Assembly: GCF_016904955.1 (NCBI RefSeq)
Contig: NZ_JADIKE010000037.1
Span: 476,995 to 540,994, forward strand
Source of the DNA: Dyella flava
GTDB taxonomy: Bacteria > Pseudomonadota > Gammaproteobacteria > Xanthomonadales > Rhodanobacteraceae
Direction of reading: 5' to 3'
Length of the DNA stretch: 64,000 nt
Position numbers and translations under genes: made by a program. Shown here one piece after another: positions 32,698 through 41,800 of this stretch (positions are counted from its first letter, which is position 1; each line of letters starts with the position of its first letter). The notes beneath the pieces were generated by a model. It was not told the origin of the DNA and ran no database searches. It worked only from the letters and a program-made list of their open reading frames with translations.

Positions 32698-34751
32698 CGC
32701 GTTGCCGAATCGGTCGTATTGGAAGGGATAACGGTGCTGGGGGCCGGTGCGCCCGCATGCGCTTTCCTACTAGTAGAAGCGTCTCTCTTCACTTCCTTTT
32801 TTGCATCGCCAACTTTTATGGAAGGCGGCTTCTTCGCGCCACTTTCATTTACCTCATTCCGCTTATCTTCGACGCCAGCAGGATTGGGAACGGGTGCCAG
32901 CGGCTTGGTCGGCAAGATATTCGGTGGCGCCATATCGATGCTTCGACGCGATGCGGACCAGACGTTCAAGAACTGGGGGTTATCGTCATCCATCCGCGCC
33001 GCCCGGTTTGCGCCATGCGGCTTGGCCAAAGGAACGCTGCTTGACGGCAAGACGGCCTGCATCAGCGAGGTATCATTCAAATAATCGTCAATGACGCGCG
33101 GCGTGATCAGAAACAGCCGCTCGATCTGCTGATGTGACTTCTGCGTGCGACGGAATAATGCCCCCACCCCGGGCACCTGGCTGAGCCCCGGCACACCCGA
33201 CATGCTGCTGCCTACGTTTTCGTACTGGAAACCACCCACCAGCAGACTTTGCCCATCCTCGACCACTGCCTCCGTGGCCAGGTATTTGTGACTGGATCCG
33301 GGGATGTCATCGACATTTAGCTGGGTAAAGCCGCCATCGTCGATTTCGAGTTCGAGCTTGATTTTCGCCGGTGCACCATCCACGGGAATCACCAAAGGCG
33401 TTGCGCGGAAGGACAACCCGGAGCTAATCGGTGTCAAACTCGCATAGCGATCGCCGCTGGTCTTGACGTAAAAAGTTTGCTCGTTACCCATCGTGGCCTG
33501 GGTATTGTTCAACGTCATGATCTTCGGACGAGACAACACCCGTGCGCGGCCCTTCGTTTCCAACATGGCAATTCGCGCATTCAACCTGTTCATATCCAGT
33601 CCGTTCATGGCCTGGAAATTCAAGCCGTCGGAACCAGAGGACATTCCCGCCTTGTCTCCACGTACTGAAAGGTCCACGCCGAGGTCGTGAACATCACTGC
33701 TATCGATATCGATGATGGCAACATCGAGCTGCACCAGCGCCTGCGGACGATCCAGCTGCTCGATCAATGGCGCGTAAAGGGGCATCATCGCCGGCGTGTC
33801 GAAAATCACCACCGAATTCGTGCGCACGTCGGCCTGGATGTGCACGTCCCGGTCGACCTGCCCCTCCTGTGGATTACCGCGCCGCTGCCCTGCAACAATG
33901 GCCAGCAGGGCCTGGGTACGGAGGTCATTACCGTCACCTTCCCCGCCCGAAACCGACGGAAGAGACGCCAGGGCGCTGCCTGCCGCCACCCCCTTCAGCA
34001 AGTCATCCTTATCGGGTTGCGTTGTGGCGTAGGCACCCTTCAACAAGTTACGCAAAAGCGTGGCGACACCGGGAACCACGTAGTTATTCGCCGCATCACC
34101 ATCCCGAAGAACACGTCGACTGTCCTGCGCCTGCGCGTAGCGTAGAGGGAAAACCCTGATCTCCATCTGCGTACCGCCGGGCGGTGGTTTGGCCAACGAG
34201 CCGACCAGCGACATGCTCCGTTGGCTGAGCGCAAGCGAGGCACGTTCACGCTCGCTATCAAGTGCCTTCACAACCAATTCCACATAGCGGCTCGGACCAG
34301 ATACGAGCACGCTTCCACCCGAAACACGCAAATTGAAGCGTGGCTCGATCAAGCCCAAATCGGCCAAGGTTCGCATCGCCTGCGTTCCGCCCAGTGGCGC
34401 GATGCCCACCACTTCGGACATGTTGTCGGCGCTTGAGGCGATATACATCGTCGAACCGTCGAAATACCAGGTAAACCCGTACGCAGCTTCCAGCTCGGAG
34501 AAGACGGCGCGAGCCGATTTTTCGAACTGGCCATTAACCTCACCACGGACATCCGATTTGATCACGACCGGAAATGGCTGGGTCGCGAGAATTTCCTTCA
34601 ATACCTGCGCCAGCGGCCTCCCCTTGGCGTTGTACACAACCATCCCATCCCGCCAGGGAACGCTCGCCGCCTTAACAGATGGAGACACCCACATAAAAGT
34701 TACCGCGAGCACCTGCGCAAGCAGAAGCGAGGATCGGCCTGCCCGCCTCAT
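32694..34751 (-). CDS. sctC: T3SS outer-membrane secretin SctC
   Basis: 685 residues from MRRAGRSSLLL, with a Sec signal to about residue 29. N0/N1-type domains follow (KEILATQPFPVVIKSDVRGEV), then the secretin core at about 310-560 with DVAIIDIDSSDVHDLGVDLS, GRARVLSRPKIMTLNN and LLVGGFQYENVGSSMSGVPG. A Pro/Lys-rich tail of about 100 residues extends past the core. The ATG overlaps the stop of the regulator gene (ATGA), and GGAG lies upstream. The secretin forms the outer-membrane pore. No separate pilotin gene is seen. Confidence 0.95.
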   Translation of the reverse strand: MRRAGRSSLLLAQVLAVTFMWVSPSVKAASVPWRDGMVVYNAKGRPLAQVLKEILATQPFPVVIKSDVRGEVNGQFEKSARAVFSELEAAYGFTWYFDGSTMYIASSADNMSEVVGIAPLGGTQAMRTLADLGLIEPRFNLRVSGGSVLVSGPSRYVELVVKALDSERERASLALSQRSMSLVGSLAKPPPGGTQMEIRVFPLRYAQAQDSRRVLRDGDAANNYVVPGVATLLRNLLKGAYATTQPDKDDLLKGVAAGSALASLPSVSGGEGDGNDLRTQALLAIVAGQRRGNPQEGQVDRDVHIQADVRTNSVVIFDTPAMMPLYAPLIEQLDRPQALVQLDVAIIDIDSSDVHDLGVDLSVRGDKAGMSSGSDGLNFQAMNGLDMNRLNARIAMLETKGRARVLSRPKIMTLNNTQATMGNEQTFYVKTSGDRYASLTPISSGLSFRATPLVIPVDGAPAKIKLELEIDDGGFTQLNVDDIPGSSHKYLATEAVVEDGQSLLVGGFQYENVGSSMSGVPGLSQVPGVGALFRRTQKSHQQIERLFLITPRVIDDYLNDTSLMQAVLPSSSVPLAKPHGANRAARMDDDNPQFLNVWSASRRSIDMAPPNILPTKPLAPVPNPAGVEDKRNEVNESGAKKPPSIKVGDAKKEVKRDASTSRKAHAGAPAPSTVIPSNTTDSATR

Positions 34752-35116
34752 GCAATATTCTCCATGATCAGCGTACGCACACCCTCCGGGCACATCTTGA
34801 GCAGATGCGCCGTACTCATCACGCGTATGAGGGAACTGAAGTTCTTCACTCCGCCCCGATACATTTGCACCTCCCTGTCCAGCCCAGTAAGAAGCGCGTT
34901 AGTCGTAATGCGATTGCAATCGGCCATCGTTTTCAAAATGGCCCAATACAAACCCTCCAACCTTACACAAGTAGACATTCCATCAAGACGAATCGATTTT
35001 GGTTTTGGCTCAAGCATCTCTGCGCCCAAACCATCCAACATCAGTAAGCGCGATTTGGCAGCCTTGAACTGAAACCACGACTGCTCTTCTGCTGCAAAAG
35101 GTATTCCGTTCCTCAC
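34748..35116 (-). CDS. Ribbon-helix-helix regulator at the head of the T3SS operon
   Basis: 122 residues with a GTG start and GGAAG upstream. Residues 41-107 match the RHH_4 fold: a beta strand IRLDGMSTCVRLEGLYW, the helix AILKTMADCNRITTNALL and a second helix with FSSLIRVMSTAHLL, comparable to the family pattern R-x-T-S-V-R-L-E-x-x-F-W ... L-S-S-A-I-R. Such proteins bind DNA as dimers. Being the first gene, overlapping sctC by 4 bp, it probably autoregulates the operon. No HrpX- or HrpG-like activator is seen in the window. Confidence 0.65.
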   Translation of the reverse strand: MRNGIPFAAEEQSWFQFKAAKSRLLMLDGLGAEMLEPKPKSIRLDGMSTCVRLEGLYWAILKTMADCNRITTNALLTGLDREVQMYRGGVKNFSSLIRVMSTAHLLKMCPEGVRTLIMENIA

Positions 35117-36681
35117 AAGCCACTTCCTATACTTCTTATTGTTATCACCGCCGCCTTGAATGGCGCTCCCAAGTGATAGTGTTCGTCGCTAGCCAAGCAT
35201 GGGTGTTACATAACTACCGCATGCATGGAGCATAAAAATCCACGAAATGGATGCGTGATAACGGAATGCCACCGGCAATCCGGATGATGATAGGGATGCA
35301 GTAAAAGGAAGAAACTCCTAGCGAAGATCACGAGCCAACGACGCATCACGTCGATGCAAACGCCCAGGAAGGATCGAAATATGCTCGACCCTTTGCGTGA
35401 CGGACATAGCAATTCCGTGCTGCGACTGGCGACTATCCGCAGCAACGCAGCAGGGCAATGGATTGGCTACGTCAGCATGAAAAATTCAATTCAAGCCACA
35501 ACCAAGCCACCTAGACGACGCATGCAAGACGACGCGCCTTTCGCACATTGACGTTAATTCGCCATACGCCGTGGATAAAGCGATTTTCCGCAAACGGTCG
35601 ATTTCCCGCACATATCTTCGATCACCGAAAAGATGACGAACCAAGCAGCACCCCTGGATCAGGGCATCGCGCAAGCAGATGAAAACAATGATGTGACAAA
35701 TCTTTCTGGAAAGCCGTTATCTCACCTCGTTGTCCTACATTGCCAGGTAACGCGCATGCCGACGGGCAAACGATCCAAGCCTCATTCCTGACGAAGACAT
35801 CACACCGATAATGATGACCATCACACAACGGGCACAACGATCCAACAAGACATCTTTCCATCGACGCACTCAAATCAACTGACTTGTGTGCCGTACGCTA
35901 CGTGAAGGAGAAGTATTTTTCGAGATCATTCTGTCGCTCACTTCATGAGCACTAGACAGATAGCGCTCAGCGCAAAGCCACACGCAAAAAACTTCGGCTG
36001 ACATTTTTTATAAGCAAACATCCATGCCATGATCAGCGGCGACCCACTCCATAAAAACAGGCAACGCTGCTCTATCACGCTTCTATTTCTCTATTTCTTC
36101 ACCTTGACGAGCCGAACTGCCCGCATGCAGCCATGGATAGCTCAGTGAGACAAGGCTGCCTTTAATACACGTACTATGCTCGTCAACATGGCCATTCGCC
36201 GCACACCTATAGTTTTGTCCGACGCAAACAATCGCAACAAGACTTCATAACTTATCGCGACATCCCAACGCGCGACGCGTATATTCGGTCCTGCGCAGCC
36301 AGATCACACGCGCACGCATCGCACAAATCACAGAAAATACCCTTCATGCTTCGCTCATAGCACGGCGGCAATGCGGGATAGCATCGCCATGTGCGGACAA
36401 GCTTGAGCATCAATACTTGCTCAGTTCAACCGGAACCAGGCCACTCGGAATCCACGATGACTTGCCATGAACGCCAGCTTGATTTGCTCGAACCGGCACA
36501 ACTTACATTCATTGCCCCAACAAGTGGATCGGATGAAACCACTCATCCATAACCTGTCATTTCCAGGATTCCGGCATTTGATCAAAAATGCCGGAATCTC
36601 CTGGGACCGGGCGTAACAAGCGAATGCGCTGGCACAAAGACACCGCTGCTCCATCGACCATGGGCGAAATCCATGACGGCT
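35117..36681. other. Long intergenic region between fimbrial and T3SS operons
   Basis: 1.56 kb without a supported gene, lower in GC than its surroundings. It should hold the T3SS operon promoter near 35120-35220. No PIP box (TTCGB-N15-TTCGB) was found by eye on the minus strand. Short frames at 35206-35445 and 35622-35873 lack ribosome sites. A fimbrial adhesin gene would normally occupy this place. Confidence 0.5.
36567..36598 (-). terminator. Hairpin after the usher gene
   Basis: GATTCCGGCATTT (36567-36579) pairs with AAATGCCGGAATC (36586-36598), a perfect 13-bp stem with a 6-base loop, 84 bp beyond the usher stop. No T-run follows, so efficiency is uncertain. Confidence 0.55.
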
Positions 36682-39408
36682 TTATTGATAACCTGCTGCG
36701 TCGTCGCTTTTCGCCTGCGATGACGTCTCCGGTATCGATGTCGCGGCCATGGTCGTCTGGCAAGTCGCTTGAACGACCTGTGTTTCATTACGGTCTTGAG
36801 GGTCAGCGGACGATGTCGGCAAATCCACCTTGCAGTGCTGGTCTTGATCATCGCCCCAGCGAACCGTCAGTGACTTGGCGTGTTCCGCACCGCGGACAAT
36901 CAGGCGACTAGCCTGTCCAGCCACTCCCACACTGCGCCCTTGATCGTCGAACACCTCTGCGCCAAACGCCACCGGTCGTCCGTCAGTCTGCTTCACGTCA
37001 ACCAGCAGCATGCGACTCGTATCCACCTCATAACGCAAACGCACGACACTACCGGCACGCGGCGCCACCTGCTGCATGGTATTTTTCATTTCGACGTTGC
37101 TGTCGGTCCCCTTGGGGTCAAGCGCCACCTGATTAAGTTGATAGGGCGTCAGGTAGGGCGCAATAGCAAAGCCGGACGAGTCAACGCGGGAGTTGACGCT
37201 TCCGTCCACCTTGGCGCCGGTGGCACCGCGCGCGTCAATAAGGCCGATCGTATCCCCTGCCGGCGGTGAGAACGTGACGCCCTCCGAGTGTGCAACCACA
37301 CTGCCACTGATACCTGCGCCCGTTTGCCGATAACTGCTTGCGGCGCTGTAGGAACCCGTGATATTGGCGGAGCTTCCGTTGTACTGGCCATTAAGTGACG
37401 CCGACGTGCCATCGTTATGGCCCAGCGACGCGTAATAGGTAAGACGCCGCGCCTCACCCAGTGATCCATTGAGCGACACCTGGCTGTTGTCACCACTGTT
37501 GTGAGAGCGAGTAACCGACGCTGCAAGCGTCGGCACGTTGTAAGAACGACCAAGCGGAAGGGTAATATTGAAGAAGATGCGCGTATCGCGGATGGTGTTC
37601 TGCAGCACCGATGCAAAGTAGCCGTCCAGCGCACCGGGAATGCGGTCAATCAGCTCATTGCTTTGCAATACGGAGCTGACGGTGTCCCGCGTTCGTTGCA
37701 CTGAAAAACTATAACTCATCCATTTCCAACGATTGCTGTAGCCGGCACCGAAATCAAGCTGCCTGCTGCTGTTGTTCCAGTAATTGCGCCATGACGCGGA
37801 AAAGTACAGCTGCCCGAAGTCATCACCAAGCGACTGACTTAGATTGGCGTCCATTCGATTGCGGGGACGCATGACGTAGTTTTCATTGCCGAATCTCGCC
37901 GCATTGCGCAGCTCCATGACATCACCGAGGCCAACAAAGCCCGGAGAAGCGTAGCGATACGCAGAGGCGTTGACGCTGGTACCCGTGTCGGAAAAGTTTC
38001 TGCCATAGCCAAGACGCAGGCTATAGCCGCTGCTCTTTATTTGCTCTGAAACACGATTGGCGGCATACGTCATGTCCGTGGATAGCGCCCCGGCACGCGT
38101 GTTGAAAGCCATGCCCGCCAACATGGAGCGATATTCGCTGCCCGCCGTTGCCCCGGCATAGCCCGTCAACAAATTGCTCAGCCCGCGCTGGTAAGTCAAT
38201 TGTGCGATCACCGGCAGATCGTCCATTCCTTGCTGATTCACCCGGCCCACCGCAGCACTCCACAACTGCTGACCTTTCCTCAGCAACTGGGGCACCGCCG
38301 AATAAGGCTGAGTAAAGCGGCGTATACGCCCATCGGCTTCGGTAATTTCCACGTTCAGATCACCACCATAACCGGTGGGGTACAGGTCATCGATGACGAA
38401 TGGCCCGGGAGCGACCGTGGTGTCGTAAATCACGTAGCCGTTTTGGCGCACGACCACATGTGCGTTGGTTTCAGCCAGGCCATGTATCACCGGCGCGTAG
38501 CCGCGCAGCGATTGCGGCAGCATTTGCGGATCGGAGTACATGCGCATGCCGCGCAGGCGTACGCTGTCGAACATATCGCCCGGCGTAAACGTGTCACCCG
38601 CTACCCACTGGGCCTTCCAGGCAGGGATGTCGTGCTGCAGGTACGTCGCGGCGGACTGGTAATGGGATCCAAGATGTCCGGCCCAGTTGAGCGACCCTTG
38701 ATGGTAGATATGCCAGGACCCCAGTTTCAACGAGCCATTGAGCCCCAGGTAACCGTTGTTCCGGCTTCTTCCGTTCATGTCGCTACGATAGAGATTCGTG
38801 TTGTAGCTCAAGACCGCGGCATTGATACCCTCGTCCCATTGCGAAGGATCCACATAGCCACGTGCATCGCGCATCATGTAGAGCTGGGGTACGGAGAGCG
38901 ATAGCGATTGCTGGCTGGGATCGAAGCTTGCGCTCGCCTCCGAAATGTAATCACCGATGTCTCCGCAGAACGTTCCTTCGGGCATATTTTTGCGTGCATG
39001 ATGAGTGAGGTCCGCCGACACCTTGCCAAGATCGATACCATAACTGGCCAGCATGACCGGGTCGTAGCAGGGCTGCGCCGACTGCATGCCGGGCACATTG
39101 ACGTAAACAATGTCGCCACGCGCACGCCAGCTGTTATTGACCAGCACGTCACCGTGATATCTGCCGGGTGGTACATAGCCCGATTTCTCGAAACGCGACA
39201 AATCAATGGCAGACGCTTCACCGCCTGGAAAGAAGGATGCGTCGAATGTAATCGGGTCTGCACCACCCAGTGATGCCGGGTTGGCTGCCGCCGCGGCGTG
39301 CGCACCGGCAGTCAATGCGCTAAGGATCAGTCCTGGTAACAATGCCCGATGCCATGAATAGGGGTTCGGAACCTTTTCCTGCATGGCAGCTGCCTTCCTT
39401 GATGGCAT
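36682..39408 (-). CDS. Fimbrial outer-membrane usher (FimD/PapC family)
   Basis: About 908 residues. After a signal peptide (to about ALTAGAHAAA), the N-terminal chaperone-binding domain begins FDASFFPGG. The 24-strand barrel follows with the usher signature GYGGDLNVEITEADGR, and the C-terminal domains contain KGTDSNVEMKNTMQQVAPRAG-like sequence and RPVAFGAEVFDDQGRSVG. The usher catalyses pilus subunit polymerisation at the outer membrane. AGGAGAAAA precedes the selected ATG at 39408. It ends the operon subunit-chaperone-usher. Length is slightly above the usual 830-870. Confidence 0.92.
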   Translation of the reverse strand: MPSRKAAAMQEKVPNPYSWHRALLPGLILSALTAGAHAAAAANPASLGGADPITFDASFFPGGEASAIDLSRFEKSGYVPPGRYHGDVLVNNSWRARGDIVYVNVPGMQSAQPCYDPVMLASYGIDLGKVSADLTHHARKNMPEGTFCGDIGDYISEASASFDPSQQSLSLSVPQLYMMRDARGYVDPSQWDEGINAAVLSYNTNLYRSDMNGRSRNNGYLGLNGSLKLGSWHIYHQGSLNWAGHLGSHYQSAATYLQHDIPAWKAQWVAGDTFTPGDMFDSVRLRGMRMYSDPQMLPQSLRGYAPVIHGLAETNAHVVVRQNGYVIYDTTVAPGPFVIDDLYPTGYGGDLNVEITEADGRIRRFTQPYSAVPQLLRKGQQLWSAAVGRVNQQGMDDLPVIAQLTYQRGLSNLLTGYAGATAGSEYRSMLAGMAFNTRAGALSTDMTYAANRVSEQIKSSGYSLRLGYGRNFSDTGTSVNASAYRYASPGFVGLGDVMELRNAARFGNENYVMRPRNRMDANLSQSLGDDFGQLYFSASWRNYWNNSSRQLDFGAGYSNRWKWMSYSFSVQRTRDTVSSVLQSNELIDRIPGALDGYFASVLQNTIRDTRIFFNITLPLGRSYNVPTLAASVTRSHNSGDNSQVSLNGSLGEARRLTYYASLGHNDGTSASLNGQYNGSSANITGSYSAASSYRQTGAGISGSVVAHSEGVTFSPPAGDTIGLIDARGATGAKVDGSVNSRVDSSGFAIAPYLTPYQLNQVALDPKGTDSNVEMKNTMQQVAPRAGSVVRLRYEVDTSRMLLVDVKQTDGRPVAFGAEVFDDQGRSVGVAGQASRLIVRGAEHAKSLTVRWGDDQDQHCKVDLPTSSADPQDRNETQVVQATCQTTMAATSIPETSSQAKSDDAAGYQ

Positions 39409-39483
39409 GCGCTTTTCTCCTGTTGGCTGTTGCCGAACGTGCCTTCGCACGCGCACATAAGTCGTAAATGGTGGAAACGGAAT

Positions 39484-40230
39484 TCAAGGATTGATCGGCC
39501 TTTCGTATGCACCGATGGCGCCGAGGTCATTGATGGCGTCGAACACGGCCTTGATCTCGCCGTTCGGGCGGCTATCCAGTTGCTTGATCGGAAACACCGC
39601 CGTTTCCCCGGGAGCGACCAAGCCGCCCGGCTGCATGTAGCGATGTCCTGCCGCGCTCAGACCGACGTGCGCGAAATTGACGTAGTACGGCGTTGGATTG
39701 CTCGCCTGCAAGGCAACACCCTTGCCGCCCTCACCCGTCACCAGTTTCCAGCTCAACTGATCCGGCGCGGCCGCGGGGTTCCCCGGCAAGCCGGAAGGAC
39801 GAAAGAAGAATTTGATACGGGTTCGAATGGAAAACTGCAGGATGTTGCGGCCATCCGGATTGCTCGCTTTTGGCGGCACTTCGAGCACGCTCAACCAGAA
39901 CAGCGTTTCTTTGTCCGCGGGCAATGGCTCGTGCGTATAGAGCACGCGTATGGCTTGTGCCTTGCCCGGGTCCAGCCGGAAGATCGGCGGAGTCAGCGTG
40001 AAAGGTGCTTTGGCGGCATCGGGAGTTGCCTTGCCTGCGCCACCGTCCATCCATGCCTGCACCATCACGGGCTTTTTGCCCATGTTGGTCAACTTGACCG
40101 TGGCTTCCTGATCTTGCGGCCGATAAATCGCCCGCGTTCCGTCGATGATCACACTGGCTTCGCTTCGACCTGTGAAAAGGCAGGCAAACGCAAGCACGCC
40201 CGCCATGGCGAAACGCCATAGGTTTGTCAT
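39484..40230 (-). CDS. Periplasmic fimbrial chaperone (PapD/FimC family)
   Basis: 248 residues. A signal peptide ends at about SEA-S. The first Ig-like domain has GTRAIYRPQDQEATVKLTN and PIFRLDPGKAQAIRVLY, the conserved chaperone signature with the Arg and Lys that anchor the subunit C terminus. The second domain follows after FFRPSGLPG. It donates a strand to the subunit and delivers it to the usher. GAGGTGACTT precedes the ATG. Confidence 0.95.
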   Translation of the reverse strand: MTNLWRFAMAGVLAFACLFTGRSEASVIIDGTRAIYRPQDQEATVKLTNMGKKPVMVQAWMDGGAGKATPDAAKAPFTLTPPIFRLDPGKAQAIRVLYTHEPLPADKETLFWLSVLEVPPKASNPDGRNILQFSIRTRIKFFFRPSGLPGNPAAAPDQLSWKLVTGEGGKGVALQASNPTPYYVNFAHVGLSAAGHRYMQPGGLVAPGETAVFPIKQLDSRPNGEIKAVFDAINDLGAIGAYERPINP

Positions 40231-40295
40231 AAGTCACCTCAAGGGGAGAGCGTCGGCGGCCCGCACGGCCGCCGACAGGAGTACCGCGCCAGCGA

Positions 40296-40868
40296 TCAGT
40301 TGTAATCGACGGCGTACATCACATTGGTTTCCAGCAGGCCGGGCGTAGCCGGACCGGTGGCGTAGTACTGCGCGAAATACGACAGCGTTGCGGTATTGTT
40401 CTCGATCGTCGCCGTCTGCATGCCGCTGGCTTCCTGATCCAGATTGATGGGCGACATGTCACCCTTCAGCAACTGGACTTCCACATTGGTGGATTGGTCC
40501 GGTAGCGAGTTCCTCAGGTTTCCGGTGACCGCGTTTACTTGCGGGCTTTCCGGCAGGAAGTACATCGATGCGACCTTGCCATCCTGGCAAGTCCCCTGAC
40601 CGGGACCACCGACGATGACCTGGAACTCCTTCGCGTTGGCGGTAGTACCTGCACCATTTAGCGAAAAGGCCTTTACCGGATCCATGGTGACCTCAAAATC
40701 ATCGAGACCGCCGCCAGTACCGGCACCACCTTCGACCGAGCACGTGTTATCGGTAATGGTGCCGACGAAGGTAATCGTGCCGCCGCCAATCGTGGTTGCA
40801 TGGCCCGCGCCGGCGACAACGACGGCAGCTGCCATAGCCATGCCCGATACATACTTGAGAGGTTTCAT
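40296..40868 (-). CDS. Type 1-family fimbrial major subunit
   Basis: 190 residues. A signal peptide ends at GAGHA-TT. The mature protein starts with GGGTITFVGTITDNTCSVEG, the donor-strand and first disulphide Cys typical of FimA-like subunits; the second Cys is in GQGTCQDG. It ends with the alternate aromatic pattern VMYAVDYN recognised by the chaperone. AAGGAG precedes the ATG. It is the only subunit gene in the operon. Confidence 0.92.
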   Translation of the reverse strand: MKPLKYVSGMAMAAAVVVAGAGHATTIGGGTITFVGTITDNTCSVEGGAGTGGGLDDFEVTMDPVKAFSLNGAGTTANAKEFQVIVGGPGQGTCQDGKVASMYFLPESPQVNAVTGNLRNSLPDQSTNVEVQLLKGDMSPINLDQEASGMQTATIENNTATLSYFAQYYATGPATPGLLETNVMYAVDYN

Positions 40869-41800
40869 TTGAACTCCTTGGAGGACTTTGCTTGTGGATA
40901 TCCGTCAACACGACGGATGTTGAAAACACCGCTCAGCTGTAAAACGGTGCAGGTAAAACACGAGTCATGCGCCATGGCATGACGACTCCGCCTGCTGCCA
41001 CCCATCTCTGATCGTCGATACGCAGTGGTTTAGCGCCAACGCAAATTCATGGAATCGAAAAGCTGACACGCCATCGCCTTTCCCCAGGCAGCCGGCTTTC
41101 AGCTTCCGCTGGTGCGCTTGCGCACTGACAAAACCCCCACCGATGCAGCGACGTGAGGCGCGAAAGTGCCAAACACGCTTGTCCCGAAAAATGTTTCATT
41201 CCCCGCATGACATCCCTGTCAGTAATCTCCATGAGGGTCGATAACCATGACTCTCGTGGACATATGTTGCGTGTTGAGCCAGACACTCGGGGGTTACATA
41301 TCTACCTCGCCATGCATTGCGCAAAGCGGTGAAGCGTGGAGCAGTAATGACCTGATGCGAATGGCGCCATCACCATGCATTCATCCTGTGCCATGCCAAC
41401 AAGGAGAACCGTGCATGGGCACATGTGCCATGCACTGCGTGACCTGGAGCGGTCAGCGACATGCGCAATACAGGCTGCGCCCGTCGCCTGCAAGATTCCG
41501 CTTCAATGAAAATGCTTTTCTAAAGAATGCACTGACCAAGTCGCGGCATGCTGTCATGACTCATGACAAACATCGCGACTTGTAAATCGGTGTCGTGGTG
41601 ATCCGTAATAAAACCGAAGAGATAATGATTCGGGGCCATTGCCCATTCGGTGGAGTGCCTGAGGGCGTACACCGGTATCGGCCACCCCGGCAGGGCTTGC
41701 CTACCATGGGCACAAGACCCATATGCTCAGCACGCGCATACCGCGATCACGTCATAAAAGCGCATAATATCGGGGTTAAATAACAGCCTAGGGAACGTTT
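40869..41800. other. Intergenic region upstream of the fimbrial operon
   Basis: 932 bp between divergent genes. It must hold both promoters. Open frames (41247-41585 and others) have no ribosome site and no recognisable sequence. No invertible-element repeats are evident by eye. Confidence 0.5.

Noticed and set aside
35117..35400. PIP box for a HrpX-type regulator upstream of the T3SS operon
   Set aside because: TTCG-type half sites are present but none pair at 15-base spacing on the relevant strand.
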